Shown here: in pieces, positions 17,418-25,742 of the stretch | Layout of the letters: each line of letters opens with the position of its first letter | Numbering within the stretch: the stretch's first letter is position 1 | From: Luedemannella flava | GTDB lineage: Bacteria > Actinomycetota > Actinomycetes > Mycobacteriales > Micromonosporaceae | Direction: 5' to 3' | NCBI RefSeq assembly: GCF_039528515.1 | Contig: NZ_BAAALT010000067.1 | Span: 3,536 to 67,535, forward strand | Length of the DNA: 64,000 nt | The notes under the pieces: generated by a model | Seen by the model: the letters and a program-made list of their open reading frames with translations, nothing else | What the model was told of the DNA's origin: nothing | Database searches by the model: none | Translations under genes and position numbers: made by a program

Positions 17418-18197
17418 CTACTTTGCCACATCGACCTCGGTAACCGGAAATCCGGGTGCCTGATAACCGGCCGACGTCAGCGCCGTCACATCGTGCTTGC
17501 CCAGCTTAGCCGGGTCCAGGGCGGCCAGGAGGTCGGGTCGGCGTTCCGCCGTGCGGGTGAGCGCCGCCGCGCGCCGCCAGCGGGCGATGCGCCCGTGGTC
17601 ACCGGAGCGCAGCACGTCGGGCACCTCGCGGCCGCGCCAGACGGCCGGCTTGGTGTACACCGGGGTCTCCAGCAGACCGTCGACGTGCGACTCGTCGACC
17701 AGCGACTCGGCGTTACCGAGGACGCCGGGCAGCAGCCGGGTCACCGCCTCCATGATCACGAGCACCGCGACCTCGCCGCCGAAGAGCACGTAGTCGCCGA
17801 GGGAGACCTCGCTCACCCGGCCCCGCACCGCGGCCTCGTCGAGGACCCGCTGGTCGATGCCCTCGTAGCGGCCGCACGCGAAGACCAGGTGCGACTCGGT
17901 CGCCAGCTCGTGGGCCGTGCGCTGGGTGAACAGCGCCCCGGCCGGGCTCGGCACGACCAGGTGCGCACCGGCGGGGAGCAGCGCGTCGAGTGCCTCGCCC
18001 CACGGCTCGGGCCGCATGACCATGCCGGGGCCGCCGCCGTACGGGGTGTCGTCCACGGTGCGGTGCACGTCGTGGGTCCAGTCCCGCAGGTCGTGCACGG
18101 CGATCTCGAGCAGGCCGGAGGCCCGCGCCTTGCCGATGAGCGACAGTTCGAGCGGGGCGAGGTACTCCGGGAAGATCGTCACGATGTCCGCGCGCAT
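17418..18197 (-). CDS. trmD: tRNA (guanine-N1)-methyltransferase TrmD
   Basis: 259 aa from ATG 18197 (GGGGGAA upstream). It makes m1G37 in tRNA, preventing frameshifting. SPOUT-knot features are visible: MRADIVTIFPEYLAPLELS, the DDTPYGGGPGMVM loop, CGRYEGIDQRV, and EVSLGDYVLFGGEVAVLV. The C-terminal domain includes PDVLRSGDHGRIARWRR. It is 13 bp downstream of rimM and probably in one operon with it. Confidence 0.97.
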   Translation of the reverse strand: MRADIVTIFPEYLAPLELSLIGKARASGLLEIAVHDLRDWTHDVHRTVDDTPYGGGPGMVMRPEPWGEALDALLPAGAHLVVPSPAGALFTQRTAHELATESHLVFACGRYEGIDQRVLDEAAVRGRVSEVSLGDYVLFGGEVAVLVIMEAVTRLLPGVLGNAESLVDESHVDGLLETPVYTKPAVWRGREVPDVLRSGDHGRIARWRRAAALTRTAERRPDLLAALDPAKLGKHDVTALTSAGYQAPGFPVTEVDVAK

Positions 18198-18210
18198 CCG
18201 GATTCCCCCA

Positions 18211-18720
18211 CTAAAGATCAAATAAGCCGTCGGGCGGGGTCAGCACGACCCGCCCGGCCGCGACGTCCACCTCGGGGACGATCGCCTTCACGAACGGCAC
18301 GAGGGCCGTCTTGCCGCCGGTCAGCCGCACGTGCAGCAGGTCACTGGCGGGGGCGTGCTCCACGCGGACGACCTTGCCCAACTCAACGCCCAGGTCGTCG
18401 ACAGCGGCGAGGCCGACCAGCTGGTGATCGAGGAACTCGTCCGGGTCCTCCGGGTCGGGCAGGTCGGCGGTGTCGACGCAGAGCAGAACGCCGCGCAGCC
18501 CTTCGGCGATCGTGCGGTCCGCGATGCCCTCGAACGTCACCAGCAGCCAGCCCTTGTGCGGCCGCATGCTGTTGACGGTCAGCGGGCCGGCCGCCGCCGG
18601 ATCAGTGATGAGCACCGACCCGGCGGCGAAGCGCGCCTCGGGTTCGTCCGTGCGCGGCTCCACGGAGAGTTCCCCGCGGATGCCGTGCGGACGCCCGACG
18701 CGCCCGACCACAACCAGCAT
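18211..18720 (-). CDS. rimM: Ribosome maturation factor RimM
   Basis: 169 aa. The N-terminal RimM barrel begins VVGRVGRPHGIRGELSVEPRTD, and the PRC-barrel half ends KTALVPFVKAIVPEVDVAAGRVVLTPPDGLFDL. It helps 16S rRNA processing and 30S assembly with S19. Spacing to khpA and trmD is 10 and 13 bp, consistent with one transcript. Confidence 0.97.
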   Translation of the reverse strand: MLVVVGRVGRPHGIRGELSVEPRTDEPEARFAAGSVLITDPAAAGPLTVNSMRPHKGWLLVTFEGIADRTIAEGLRGVLLCVDTADLPDPEDPDEFLDHQLVGLAAVDDLGVELGKVVRVEHAPASDLLHVRLTGGKTALVPFVKAIVPEVDVAAGRVVLTPPDGLFDL

Positions 18721-18730
18721 GAGAGATCAA

Positions 18731-18964
18731 TCAGTACGCGTCGACGATGTCGACCCGCACGCCCCGGCCACCGACCGAGGTGATCACCTGCCGAAGGGCC
18801 TTGGCGGTGCGACCGCCACGACCGATCACGGTGCCCAGGTCCTCGGGGTGCACCCGGACCTCGAGACGCTGCCCACGCCGACCATCGATCATGCGCACGC
18901 GGACGTCGTCGGGGTGGGTGACGATGCCCTTGACCAGGTGCTCCAGTGCCGGCCGGAGCGCCAC
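18731..18964 (-). CDS. khpA: KH-domain RNA-binding protein KhpA
   Basis: 77 aa from a GTG at 18964, with GGAGAG five bases upstream and two bases after the rpsP stop. The KH core with the GxxG loop is seen as VIGRGGRTAKALRQVI. It is a small post-transcriptional RNA binder conserved in Gram-positives between rpsP and rimM, probably acting with KhpB. Confidence 0.95.
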   Translation of the reverse strand: MALRPALEHLVKGIVTHPDDVRVRMIDGRRGQRLEVRVHPEDLGTVIGRGGRTAKALRQVITSVGGRGVRVDIVDAY

Positions 18965-18965
18965 G

Positions 18966-19418
18966 TCAGCTCTCCGCACCGGCGTCGGCAACGGCCTGCT
19001 CCTCAGCCGGGGCCTCGGCGGCCTTCTTCTTCGCCGGAGCCTCCTTCTTGACCTTGGGCGTCTCGGCGGCGAGACCGGCGGCGGCCTGCGCCTCAGCCTC
19101 GTACGTCGCGGTGCGGCTGGCCTTCTGCGGGGCGACCTTCAGCGGCTCGGCGGGGGCGGGCAGGCCCTTGAACTTCTGCCAGTCACCGGTCTTGGAGAGG
19201 ATCGCCACGACCGGCTCGCTCGGCTGCGCGCCGACGGAGAGCCAGTGCTGCACCCGCTCGGAGTTGACCTCGATGCGCGAGGGGTCCTCCTTCGGGTGGT
19301 AGAGCCCGATCTGCTCGATCGCGCGACCGTCCCGCTTGGTGCGGGAGTCGGCGACGACGATGCGGTACTGCGGGTTGCGGATCTTGCCCATCCGCAGAAG
19401 CCGGATACGAACGGCCAC
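18966..19418 (-). CDS. rpsP: 30S ribosomal protein S16
   Basis: 150 aa from a GTG at 19418 (AGGAG upstream). The core VAVRIRLLRMGKIRNPQYRI is S16. A long C-terminal extension (residues about 85-150) rich in Ala, Glu, Lys and Pro (KKEAPAKKKAAEAPAEEQ) is typical of high-GC actinobacteria and roughly doubles the E. coli length. It is first in the leftward rpsP-khpA-rimM-trmD-rplS operon; the region 19419-19612 should contain its promoter, but no element could be assigned with confidence. Confidence 0.98.
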   Translation of the reverse strand: MAVRIRLLRMGKIRNPQYRIVVADSRTKRDGRAIEQIGLYHPKEDPSRIEVNSERVQHWLSVGAQPSEPVVAILSKTGDWQKFKGLPAPAEPLKVAPQKASRTATYEAEAQAAAGLAAETPKVKKEAPAKKKAAEAPAEEQAVADAGAES

Positions 19419-19612
19419 GGTTTTTTCGCTCCTGAGTTGATAAAGCTGAGCGTGCTCCCCGCTCCCGTGGGGTTGGGCGCGGTCGGCTACTCGTGGACTG
19501 ACCCGCGGCCGGGTTAGAGGGCTCGGCCGCACGTCGGATACCAGCGAACTATTCTGCCAGATCGGACGCCGCGACTCGAACGCGGGCGGCCCCGGAAGGT
19601 GGGTACGGCGTT

Positions 19613-20692
19613 ATGGCCCTACATGTGCGCGGCGTCCTGCTCCCCGACGACCAGACCCGCGATCTCTGGCTGGTTGGCGACCGGGTCAGCCTGACCCCGG
19701 TGGCGGACGCCACGACGGTCGTGGACGGCGGGTTCATCCTGCCCGGACTGGTCGACGCCCACTGCCACATCGGCATCCGGCCCGGCGGCGCGCCGATCGG
19801 GTCCGTTGACGAGGCCCGCGCGCTCGCCACCGTCGACCGGGACGCGGGCGTGCTGGCGATCCGCGACGCCGGCTCGCCCTACCCGTACCCCGAATTGGAT
19901 CATGATCCCGACGTGCCGCGACTGGCCCGGGCGGGGCGACACGTCGCGCCGCCGCGCCGCTACCTGCGCGACATCGGGGTCGAGGTAGGTGCCGACGGCG
20001 TCGACGCGGCCGTGCGCGAGCAGGCCGCCCTCGGCAACGGCTGGGTGAAGCTCGTGGGCGACTGGATCTCCCGGGAGGCCGGCGACCTGGCCCCCGCCTG
20101 GGACGCCGCCACCATGACCGGCGCGGTCGCCGCGGCGCACGCGGCCGGCGCCCGGGTGGCGGTCCACACCTTCGCCGAGGAGCCGGTGGCGGCGCTGGTG
20201 CGCGCCGGGGTGGACTCGGTCGAGCACGGCACCGGCCTGTCGGACGCGGACATCGCCGAGATGGCGGCGCGCGGCACCGCCCTCGTACCCACAATGATCA
20301 ACATCATGACCTTCGGCAACATCGCCGCGCGGGCCGAGGCCAAATTCCCCGGGTACGCGAAGCACATGCTGGCCCTGCGCGACCGGCACGCGGGGGTGGT
20401 CGCCGACGCGTACGCGGCCGGGGTGCCGATCTTCGTGGGCAGCGACGCGGGCGGCGGCATCGCCCACGGCCGGGCGGCCGACGAGATGCTCATGCTGCAC
20501 ACCGCCGCCGGCTTGCGCCCGCTCGACGTGCTCGCCGCCGCGTCCTGGGGGGCGCGGGCCTGGCTCGGCTTCCCCGGCCTCGTCGAGGGTGGATTCGCGG
20601 ACCTGGTCGCCTATCCCACCGATCCGCGCGCCGACCTCGAGGTCGTGCGCGCCCCGTCCCGGATCATCCTGCGGGGCCGCGTAATTCGATAG
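19613..20692 (+). CDS. Amidohydrolase family protein
   Basis: 359 aa. Metal ligands of the amidohydrolase TIM barrel are present: DAHCHIG (HxH, about 48-54), a likely carboxylated Lys in WVKLVGDW, VHTFAEE and SVEHGTGL histidines, and the catalytic Asp in GSDAGGGI. The C-terminus returns to the composite beta-sandwich (ADLVAYPTDPRADLEVV). The substrate is unknown. A homologue often lies between rpsP and ffh in actinobacteria. It is divergent from rpsP. Confidence 0.9.
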   Translation: MALHVRGVLLPDDQTRDLWLVGDRVSLTPVADATTVVDGGFILPGLVDAHCHIGIRPGGAPIGSVDEARALATVDRDAGVLAIRDAGSPYPYPELDHDPDVPRLARAGRHVAPPRRYLRDIGVEVGADGVDAAVREQAALGNGWVKLVGDWISREAGDLAPAWDAATMTGAVAAAHAAGARVAVHTFAEEPVAALVRAGVDSVEHGTGLSDADIAEMAARGTALVPTMINIMTFGNIAARAEAKFPGYAKHMLALRDRHAGVVADAYAAGVPIFVGSDAGGGIAHGRAADEMLMLHTAAGLRPLDVLAAASWGARAWLGFPGLVEGGFADLVAYPTDPRADLEVVRAPSRIILRGRVIR

Positions 20693-20809
20693 TCCAATAT
20701 CGATAGTCCGGGCCACTGTGGCGTGACGCTCTGTGACAGCATGGTACGGGGAGGTGTGCGCCATGCCGGAATTGCGAGCACGGAAGCGACATTCAGGGCA
20801 CGCCGCGTC

Positions 20810-21397
20810 GTGACCCGGCCCGTGATCCTCATGAACGGGCTGCCAGGGGCCGGCAAGACCACGCTCGGCCGGGCCCTGGCCAGGCTGCTGCGCCTCCCCC
20901 TGTTCAGCAAGGACGTCATCAAGGAGGCGCACGCCGACGTGCTCGGCGTCGACTCGCCCGACACGCGGCCCCAGCCGGTGTGGAACCAGGCGCTCGGGGC
21001 GGCCGCCAGCGAGACCATGTGGGCCCTGCTCACCCACGCCGCCGGCGGCGCGATCTGCGACAGCGCCTGGCTGCCCCGCACGCGCGAGATCGTCGTGCGC
21101 GGGCTGCGCCGGGCCAACGTGGCGCCGACCGACGTCCTGGAGATCTGGTGCGAGGTGCCCGCGCCGCTGGCGCGGCGCCGGTTCGAGGCCCGCGCCCCGA
21201 GCCGCCACCCGATCCACGGCCCGCAGGTCGGGCTCGACCGGCTGTGGCTCACCTGGGCGGCCGAGGCCGCGCCGCTCGCGCTCGGCGCGGTGCTGCAGGT
21301 CGACACGTCCCGCGAGGTCGACGTCGACGCGCTCGCCGCCGCGGTGCGCGACCGGGTCGTCCGCGTCAACCTCGACGGCACGTCCACATCCCGGTAG
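20810..21397 (+). CDS. P-loop kinase-like protein (AAA_33 type)
   Basis: About 195 aa. Walker A MNGLPGAGKTTLGRALARLL is near the N-terminus; a lid-like region DSAWLPRTREIVVRGLRRA and the R-rich segment ARRRFEARAPSRHP follow. It resembles small phosphotransferases such as gluconate- or chloramphenicol-kinase-like proteins; the substrate is not identifiable. The start is uncertain: the GTG at 20810 places the P-loop as usual, but in-frame ATG 20741 and GTG 20756 are possible. Confidence 0.75.
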   Translation: MTRPVILMNGLPGAGKTTLGRALARLLRLPLFSKDVIKEAHADVLGVDSPDTRPQPVWNQALGAAASETMWALLTHAAGGAICDSAWLPRTREIVVRGLRRANVAPTDVLEIWCEVPAPLARRRFEARAPSRHPIHGPQVGLDRLWLTWAAEAAPLALGAVLQVDTSREVDVDALAAAVRDRVVRVNLDGTSTSR

Positions 21398-21416
21398 GCG
21401 GATAGACTCGCCGCTC

Positions 21417-22073
21417 ATGACGGGGACATGGCCGGTGGGCCGACTCATACTGCGCCGGCACTTCATGCGCGACGACCTGCTCGCCCGGGTCTGGGTCGGG
21501 CGGGTGGCCGCCGACGACGAGACCGGGCTGTGGACGTGGATCGCCACCGGCAGCGCCTACCGCGACCTCGGGGCGGCCGACGGCCGCGCGTTCCGGGAGG
21601 TGCCGTTCGGCGAATGGGGCCGCACGGCCACCGCGATGAAGGAGCTGACCTGGCGCAACGACGTGCTGATGCTGCATCCGCGCGCCGGGGCGTACTCGCT
21701 GTGGTTCTTCTTCGACCCTGACGGCGGCTTCCGGCAGTGGTACGTCAACCTGGAGGAGCCCGGCGCCCGGTGGGACGACGGCGGCATCGCCGGGATCGAC
21801 ACCGTCGACCAGGACCTCGACATCGTCGCGACGGCCGACCGCGCCTGGCGGTGGAAGGACGAGGACGAGTTCGCCGACCACCTCGCCCACCCGGACGTCT
21901 ACTGGGTCGACGACCCCGAGGCGGTGTGGGCGGAGGGCAAGCGGGTCGTCGGGCTCATCGAGTCCGGCGCGGCCCCGTTCGACGGCCGGGGCTGCGACTT
22001 CCGGCCGCCGGCCGCCTGGACACCACCTGTGGACATGCCCGCAGGGTGGCAGCGGCCGCGTCAGGCCAGCTGA
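21417..22073 (+). CDS. DUF402 family protein, paralogue 1
   Basis: 218 aa. DUF402 features are VWVGRVAADDETGLWTWIATG, LMLHPRAGAYSLWFFFDPD, WYVNLEEPGARWDD, DLDIVATADRAWRWKDEDEF. Members of this fold include nucleoside di/triphosphate phosphatases, but activity here is unproven. The gene has a diverged paralogue at 22777-23397. The 3' end overlaps the convergent gene's stop by 13 bp. Confidence 0.85.
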   Translation: MTGTWPVGRLILRRHFMRDDLLARVWVGRVAADDETGLWTWIATGSAYRDLGAADGRAFREVPFGEWGRTATAMKELTWRNDVLMLHPRAGAYSLWFFFDPDGGFRQWYVNLEEPGARWDDGGIAGIDTVDQDLDIVATADRAWRWKDEDEFADHLAHPDVYWVDDPEAVWAEGKRVVGLIESGAAPFDGRGCDFRPPAAWTPPVDMPAGWQRPRQAS

Positions 22074-22744
22074 CGGGCGAGCTGCCGGAGCTCGTCCGGC
22101 CACTCCTGCCCGTTCGCGATGTCGGCCAGGGTGCGGTGCGCCTCGGGTGTGCCGATGGCGTAGATGGCGTAAAGGCAGCGTCGTGACGCCTCCCCGCCGA
22201 GTCGGCCGACCAGCGCGGGAACCGCTTCGGACCCGCCCAGCAGCGCCAACGTGTCGATGATCGGCACGGGGTCGGGGCACGACGGGAGCAGGTCGCACAG
22301 GACCGGCACCACGGCCCGGAGTCCGAGTCCGCCGGCTGTCTCGGCGAAGGCGACGACGTAGTCCCACTGTTGCCCGGCGGCGCAGCGTTGGACCGCGGCC
22401 GTCACCTCGGCGTCGAGCGTCTGCGGGTCCGTTCGCGTGGTGCCCAGCATCATGGCGAGCAACTGGCGACCGCCCAGCATGGGGTCACCGGCCTGTGCCG
22501 CTGCCCCGGGCCACGGATCCGCGAGCTGACCAGTGGCGATCAGCTCGCGCGACACGTAGTCGTTGCGGAAGGCGATCGGGATCACCGCCCGGGGCAGGTC
22601 CTCGCCGGTCAGGCGCGATCGCGGCAGGTCCGGACTCGTGAACGCCCGCAGTTCCGGGCCGCGCCTGATCCATTCAGACAAGGGGACTTCGGCGGGTACC
22701 GCCGATACCTCGATGCTGACCAGAATGTCGTCAGGGCTCAACAC
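22061..22744 (-). CDS. HEAT-like helical protein, unknown function
   Basis: 227 aa from a GTG at 22744. The C-terminal half contains HEAT/armadillo-like helical pairs (LRAVVPVLCDLLPSCPDPVPI, SEAVPALVGRLGGEASRRCLYAIYAIGTPEAHRTL). The N-terminal half is unrecognised. It lies between two rightward DUF402 genes and is read in the opposite direction, overlapping the first one tail to tail. Confidence 0.75.
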   Translation of the reverse strand: MLSPDDILVSIEVSAVPAEVPLSEWIRRGPELRAFTSPDLPRSRLTGEDLPRAVIPIAFRNDYVSRELIATGQLADPWPGAAAQAGDPMLGGRQLLAMMLGTTRTDPQTLDAEVTAAVQRCAAGQQWDYVVAFAETAGGLGLRAVVPVLCDLLPSCPDPVPIIDTLALLGGSEAVPALVGRLGGEASRRCLYAIYAIGTPEAHRTLADIANGQEWPDELRQLARQLA

Positions 22745-22776
22745 GGGACGTCCCCAGGCTGGTAGCGTCGCCGCGC

Positions 22777-23397
22777 ATGAAAGCTGGCGATCTTGTGCTG
22801 CGGCGGTACTTCAAAGGGGATCAGCTCACCTTCATAAAGGTGGCGCGGGTCGTCTCCGATGATGACACCGGCACGCTACTGTGGCTCGCCGCCGGATCGC
22901 CCTACTGGCGACTGATCGACGCCGCTGGGCGCACGCTGCACGACGCGGCGATCGACGAACTGGTCGACGCGCGGTTGGAGGAGCTCACCTGGGAGGGCGC
23001 CAGCCTGCTGCTGTGGATCCCGCCGGCTGGGGCTTACTCGGTGTGGTGGTTCTTCAAGCCCGACTTCATCGGGTGGTATATCAACCTCGAGGCGCCATCG
23101 GTGCGCTGGTCCGGCGGGTTCGACACGGTCGACCACGCACTCGACATCTGGGTGGAGCCGGACGGCACCTGGCGGTGGAAGGACTTCGACGAGTTCGAGT
23201 CGCGGATCGGGCACCCGCTCTACTGGAATGCCACCGAGGCGGCGGAGATCCGCGCGCTGGGCGAGCACCTCGCCTCCCTCGCGGAGGCGGGCAACCACCC
23301 CTTCGACGGTACGCACCACGACTTCCAGCCCGATCCACCGTGGCCGGCGCCCGGCCCTGGCCTTCCGCCGGGCTGGGACCGGCCCCGCGCCAGATGA
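22777..23397 (+). CDS. DUF402 family protein, paralogue 2
   Basis: 206 aa. It aligns along its length with the protein at 21417-22073 (ARVVSDDDTGTLLWLAAG; LEELTWEGASLLLWIPPAGA; WYINLEAPSVRW; WRWKDFDEFESRIGHP). It probably arose by local duplication, with the HEAT-like gene inserted between or included. Family function is uncertain (possible phosphatase). Confidence 0.85.
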   Translation: MKAGDLVLRRYFKGDQLTFIKVARVVSDDDTGTLLWLAAGSPYWRLIDAAGRTLHDAAIDELVDARLEELTWEGASLLLWIPPAGAYSVWWFFKPDFIGWYINLEAPSVRWSGGFDTVDHALDIWVEPDGTWRWKDFDEFESRIGHPLYWNATEAAEIRALGEHLASLAEAGNHPFDGTHHDFQPDPPWPAPGPGLPPGWDRPRAR

Positions 23398-23401
23398 CGG
23401 T

Positions 23402-23602
23402 TCACCGCTCCGGGAAGAGGCCGAGGTCGACGTACAACATGACCTCGTCGAGGGCACAGAACTCACAGGATCCGGTAAGGCGATCCAAGTTGATGGGCAG
23501 ATTCCTGCCAAGGCGGTCAGCGGAATCACCGCCATCGAGAAACCGCGTCGTGTTGAATACCACGACGATCTTGTCCTCGTATTCGAATGTGAACTCCGAC
23601 AT
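23402..23602 (-). CDS. Small acidic orphan protein, possibly 5'-truncated
   Basis: 66 aa from ATG 23602 (MSEFTFEYEDKIVVVFNTT onward, with a CEFC pair). The same frame stays open upstream for roughly 60 more codons (to about 23790) with no ATG, GTG or TTG, so either the ATG is the true start or the 5' part has been lost. Lower GC marks the start of the compositionally atypical stretch that includes the toxin locus. It may be an orphan immunity or cargo gene; not recognised. Confidence 0.5.
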   Translation of the reverse strand: MSEFTFEYEDKIVVVFNTTRFLDGGDSADRLGRNLPINLDRLTGSCEFCALDEVMLYVDLGLFPER

Positions 23603-23912
23603 AAGACGCAGTTCGGCCGTCGACCACGTCGCACTCCGCTCGCCGAAAACTGCCCAGCGACAGTTAGCGCCTCTCCCTGTCCAGCATTCCGATTTCTCGC
23701 TGACGTCAACGGTCCGCAGGCCAACGCCTGGCCCGCGATTACAACGCGATCCCGCTGCGTCGGAGGCGATGATCCGGTTGGGCCGCCATCAACCTCATGG
23801 GTCCGCATGGGTCACCCACCGAACCGGCCTTCGTCAACAGAAGTAGCGCTGACCCGAGGAGACCAGGTAGTTCTCAAACACTCACTAAGTCAACGGTTCG
23901 ATGCAGGGCGCT
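23603..23912. other. 310-bp gap with no assignable gene
   Basis: Reduced-GC sequence between the HEAT-like gene and the 66-aa gene. Apart from the open frame extending from the 66-aa gene, no gene, tRNA or clear hairpin was seen. Probably eroded sequence. Confidence 0.5.
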
Positions 23913-25739
23913 TTACGGAACAACGGAAAGAGCTTGCGCGATCGCGACTTGATATCTCTCATCAGCCGCCACTACCAAATCACCCGCATGCAAGCATCGC
24001 GCGCGACGCCGATCATTCTTGATACGCAGCAATGCTGAATAGCACGTACCCGCAATCTGACCCATATCAGCCAGCCATTCGACACAACGGATTCCGTTGG
24101 GACATGGACCTACCTCGCGCATAAGCGCCTCCGCAAGACCCGGCCGGCGCTCGCCGCATTTCCATAGAACTCTGGCTGAACTTGCTCGAACAACCGAACT
24201 TCTGGACTCCGTCAAAAGCTTTTCAACTACGCCTATGCGCGCTTTACTCCCTAACACGGCGGGCGGAAAATCGAGATCAGCCAAGTACCTAACCGCAGCC
24301 GGCGGCGAACCTAGGCGATCCAGCATCGACGCGAGGACCGCAGCCGCCTCATCCGCTGAGGCCAATCCGCCACGAAGCAGCGCAGCCGCAGCTGCAGCGC
24401 GCCGTCCCGGTGTCGCTTCGCCCGAGCGAAGTTGATCCAACAGAAGATCCTCTACTGCAACTACCGCCGGCCCAAGTTCGGCGAGCACATCAAGAACGGC
24501 TGACTCAGCAACCTTACTCCTCAACAACGCGGCCATCTCGGGAAGGAACGGTTCCGTTCCGCTGCCCCAAGTCACAAGCCCGTCCAACACACCCGAAAGT
24601 GCACGGATGGTCTCTACACTCGCCTCCGCGTGAACGCCAGCACGCATGACGTTGGCTATATCCGTAACAACTTCGGCCGCAAAGAACCGCGCATCGGCGA
24701 CTAAAGAACTTATCTGGACATTTCCATAAGGCTTCGAAAGGTAGGAACGAAGGGCTTCCAAGGCGTCTGTCCGCCCAAATGAAACGAGGGTGGCCAAAGC
24801 TTCTGCCCGAAGCAGATCCACTAGGCGCGGTTGGGCGGGTCCATTCATTCCAGCAGTCGGGTCGCGCAAAGTCTCAGACAATTCATTCAAATATTCGGCC
24901 GCCGCTTGCCCAGACCGATGCACCACACTAACGGCGGCCATGCGGACCGGCGCTTCACGATCCCGCAAACGCTCAGCGACCGCAGGCAAGACATGCGCTG
25001 GGGCATCGCGCCATGTCTCCATCAAACGCAAACATTGACCAATATTCTGGAACCGAGCCAGAGGAACGCTTGATTGGCACGATTGAACGAAGATTGAAGT
25101 CTGATCTGGCAGGCCGTCCAGCGCAATCCGAATAGCGGTACGGACATCTCCTAGTACTTCTGAGCAGGTATCACCGGGTAGCGATGACCCAGCCAAGAAC
25201 TCACGAAAGAGCCGCGCCGCCGAATGAGGAAGCCCGGTTCCTGCACTCAACCGAGCCAGTGCGACAGCTGCTGCAAGCCGAAGTGGTGATCCGTCCCCGA
25301 TCTCAACATAGTTCTCAAGGTGACGCCGAAAGTCGCCGTTGGGCATCGTCCGGCTTTCTGGTTCAGCCAATACACCTAACCAGTACAGAACCAGCACACT
25401 GGCACCGTGATAACCAAGATCTGACCCACTCAGATCGCGTATGGCGACGTGCTCCAAGCGCCGCAACCACGATTGGAACGGGTCGCTATCGCAACGTTCG
25501 ACGGTCAGGGACTCAGTCGCAACACCTCGAACGATCTCAGCGGCAATTCGCAACGCCCTGAATCTAGTCGACGGATCATCCACCGACCATAGATCCGCGA
25601 GATCATTCAGGCGAGAAATGGACTCATCATCGGCAAGGGACCGCGGAAAGAAGACACGTTGGAGTCGCTCACCGACCTGATGCGCCTCCACATCGCCAAG
25701 CAGGGCAATAAGATTGACTAATCCGTCGTTTGTGGACAA
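23913..25739 (-). CDS. Large HEAT-like repeat protein, candidate immunity partner of the RHS toxin
   Basis: 608 aa of alpha-helical repeats (VRMAAVSVVHRSGQAAAEYL, LRAEALATLVSFGRTDALEALRSYL, RRAAAAAALLRGGLASADEAAAVLASM). There is no membrane segment. It starts at a TTG (25739) only 3 bp after the RHS stop, with GGGGG upstream, so its translation is probably coupled to the toxin. In polymorphic toxin loci the gene right after the toxin usually encodes immunity, and HEAT-like immunity families are known, though 608 aa is large. Codon usage is less GC-biased than in neighbouring housekeeping genes, consistent with acquisition. Confidence 0.7.
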   Translation of the reverse strand: MSTNDGLVNLIALLGDVEAHQVGERLQRVFFPRSLADDESISRLNDLADLWSVDDPSTRFRALRIAAEIVRGVATESLTVERCDSDPFQSWLRRLEHVAIRDLSGSDLGYHGASVLVLYWLGVLAEPESRTMPNGDFRRHLENYVEIGDGSPLRLAAAVALARLSAGTGLPHSAARLFREFLAGSSLPGDTCSEVLGDVRTAIRIALDGLPDQTSIFVQSCQSSVPLARFQNIGQCLRLMETWRDAPAHVLPAVAERLRDREAPVRMAAVSVVHRSGQAAAEYLNELSETLRDPTAGMNGPAQPRLVDLLRAEALATLVSFGRTDALEALRSYLSKPYGNVQISSLVADARFFAAEVVTDIANVMRAGVHAEASVETIRALSGVLDGLVTWGSGTEPFLPEMAALLRSKVAESAVLDVLAELGPAVVAVEDLLLDQLRSGEATPGRRAAAAAALLRGGLASADEAAAVLASMLDRLGSPPAAVRYLADLDFPPAVLGSKARIGVVEKLLTESRSSVVRASSARVLWKCGERRPGLAEALMREVGPCPNGIRCVEWLADMGQIAGTCYSALLRIKNDRRRARCLHAGDLVVAADERYQVAIAQALSVVP

Positions 25740-25742
25740 CCG

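Noticed and set aside
25731..25739. Minus-strand TTGTCCACA at the start of the HEAT-like gene as a DnaA box
   Set aside because: Isolated copy formed by the start codon and first codons; no neighbouring boxes.
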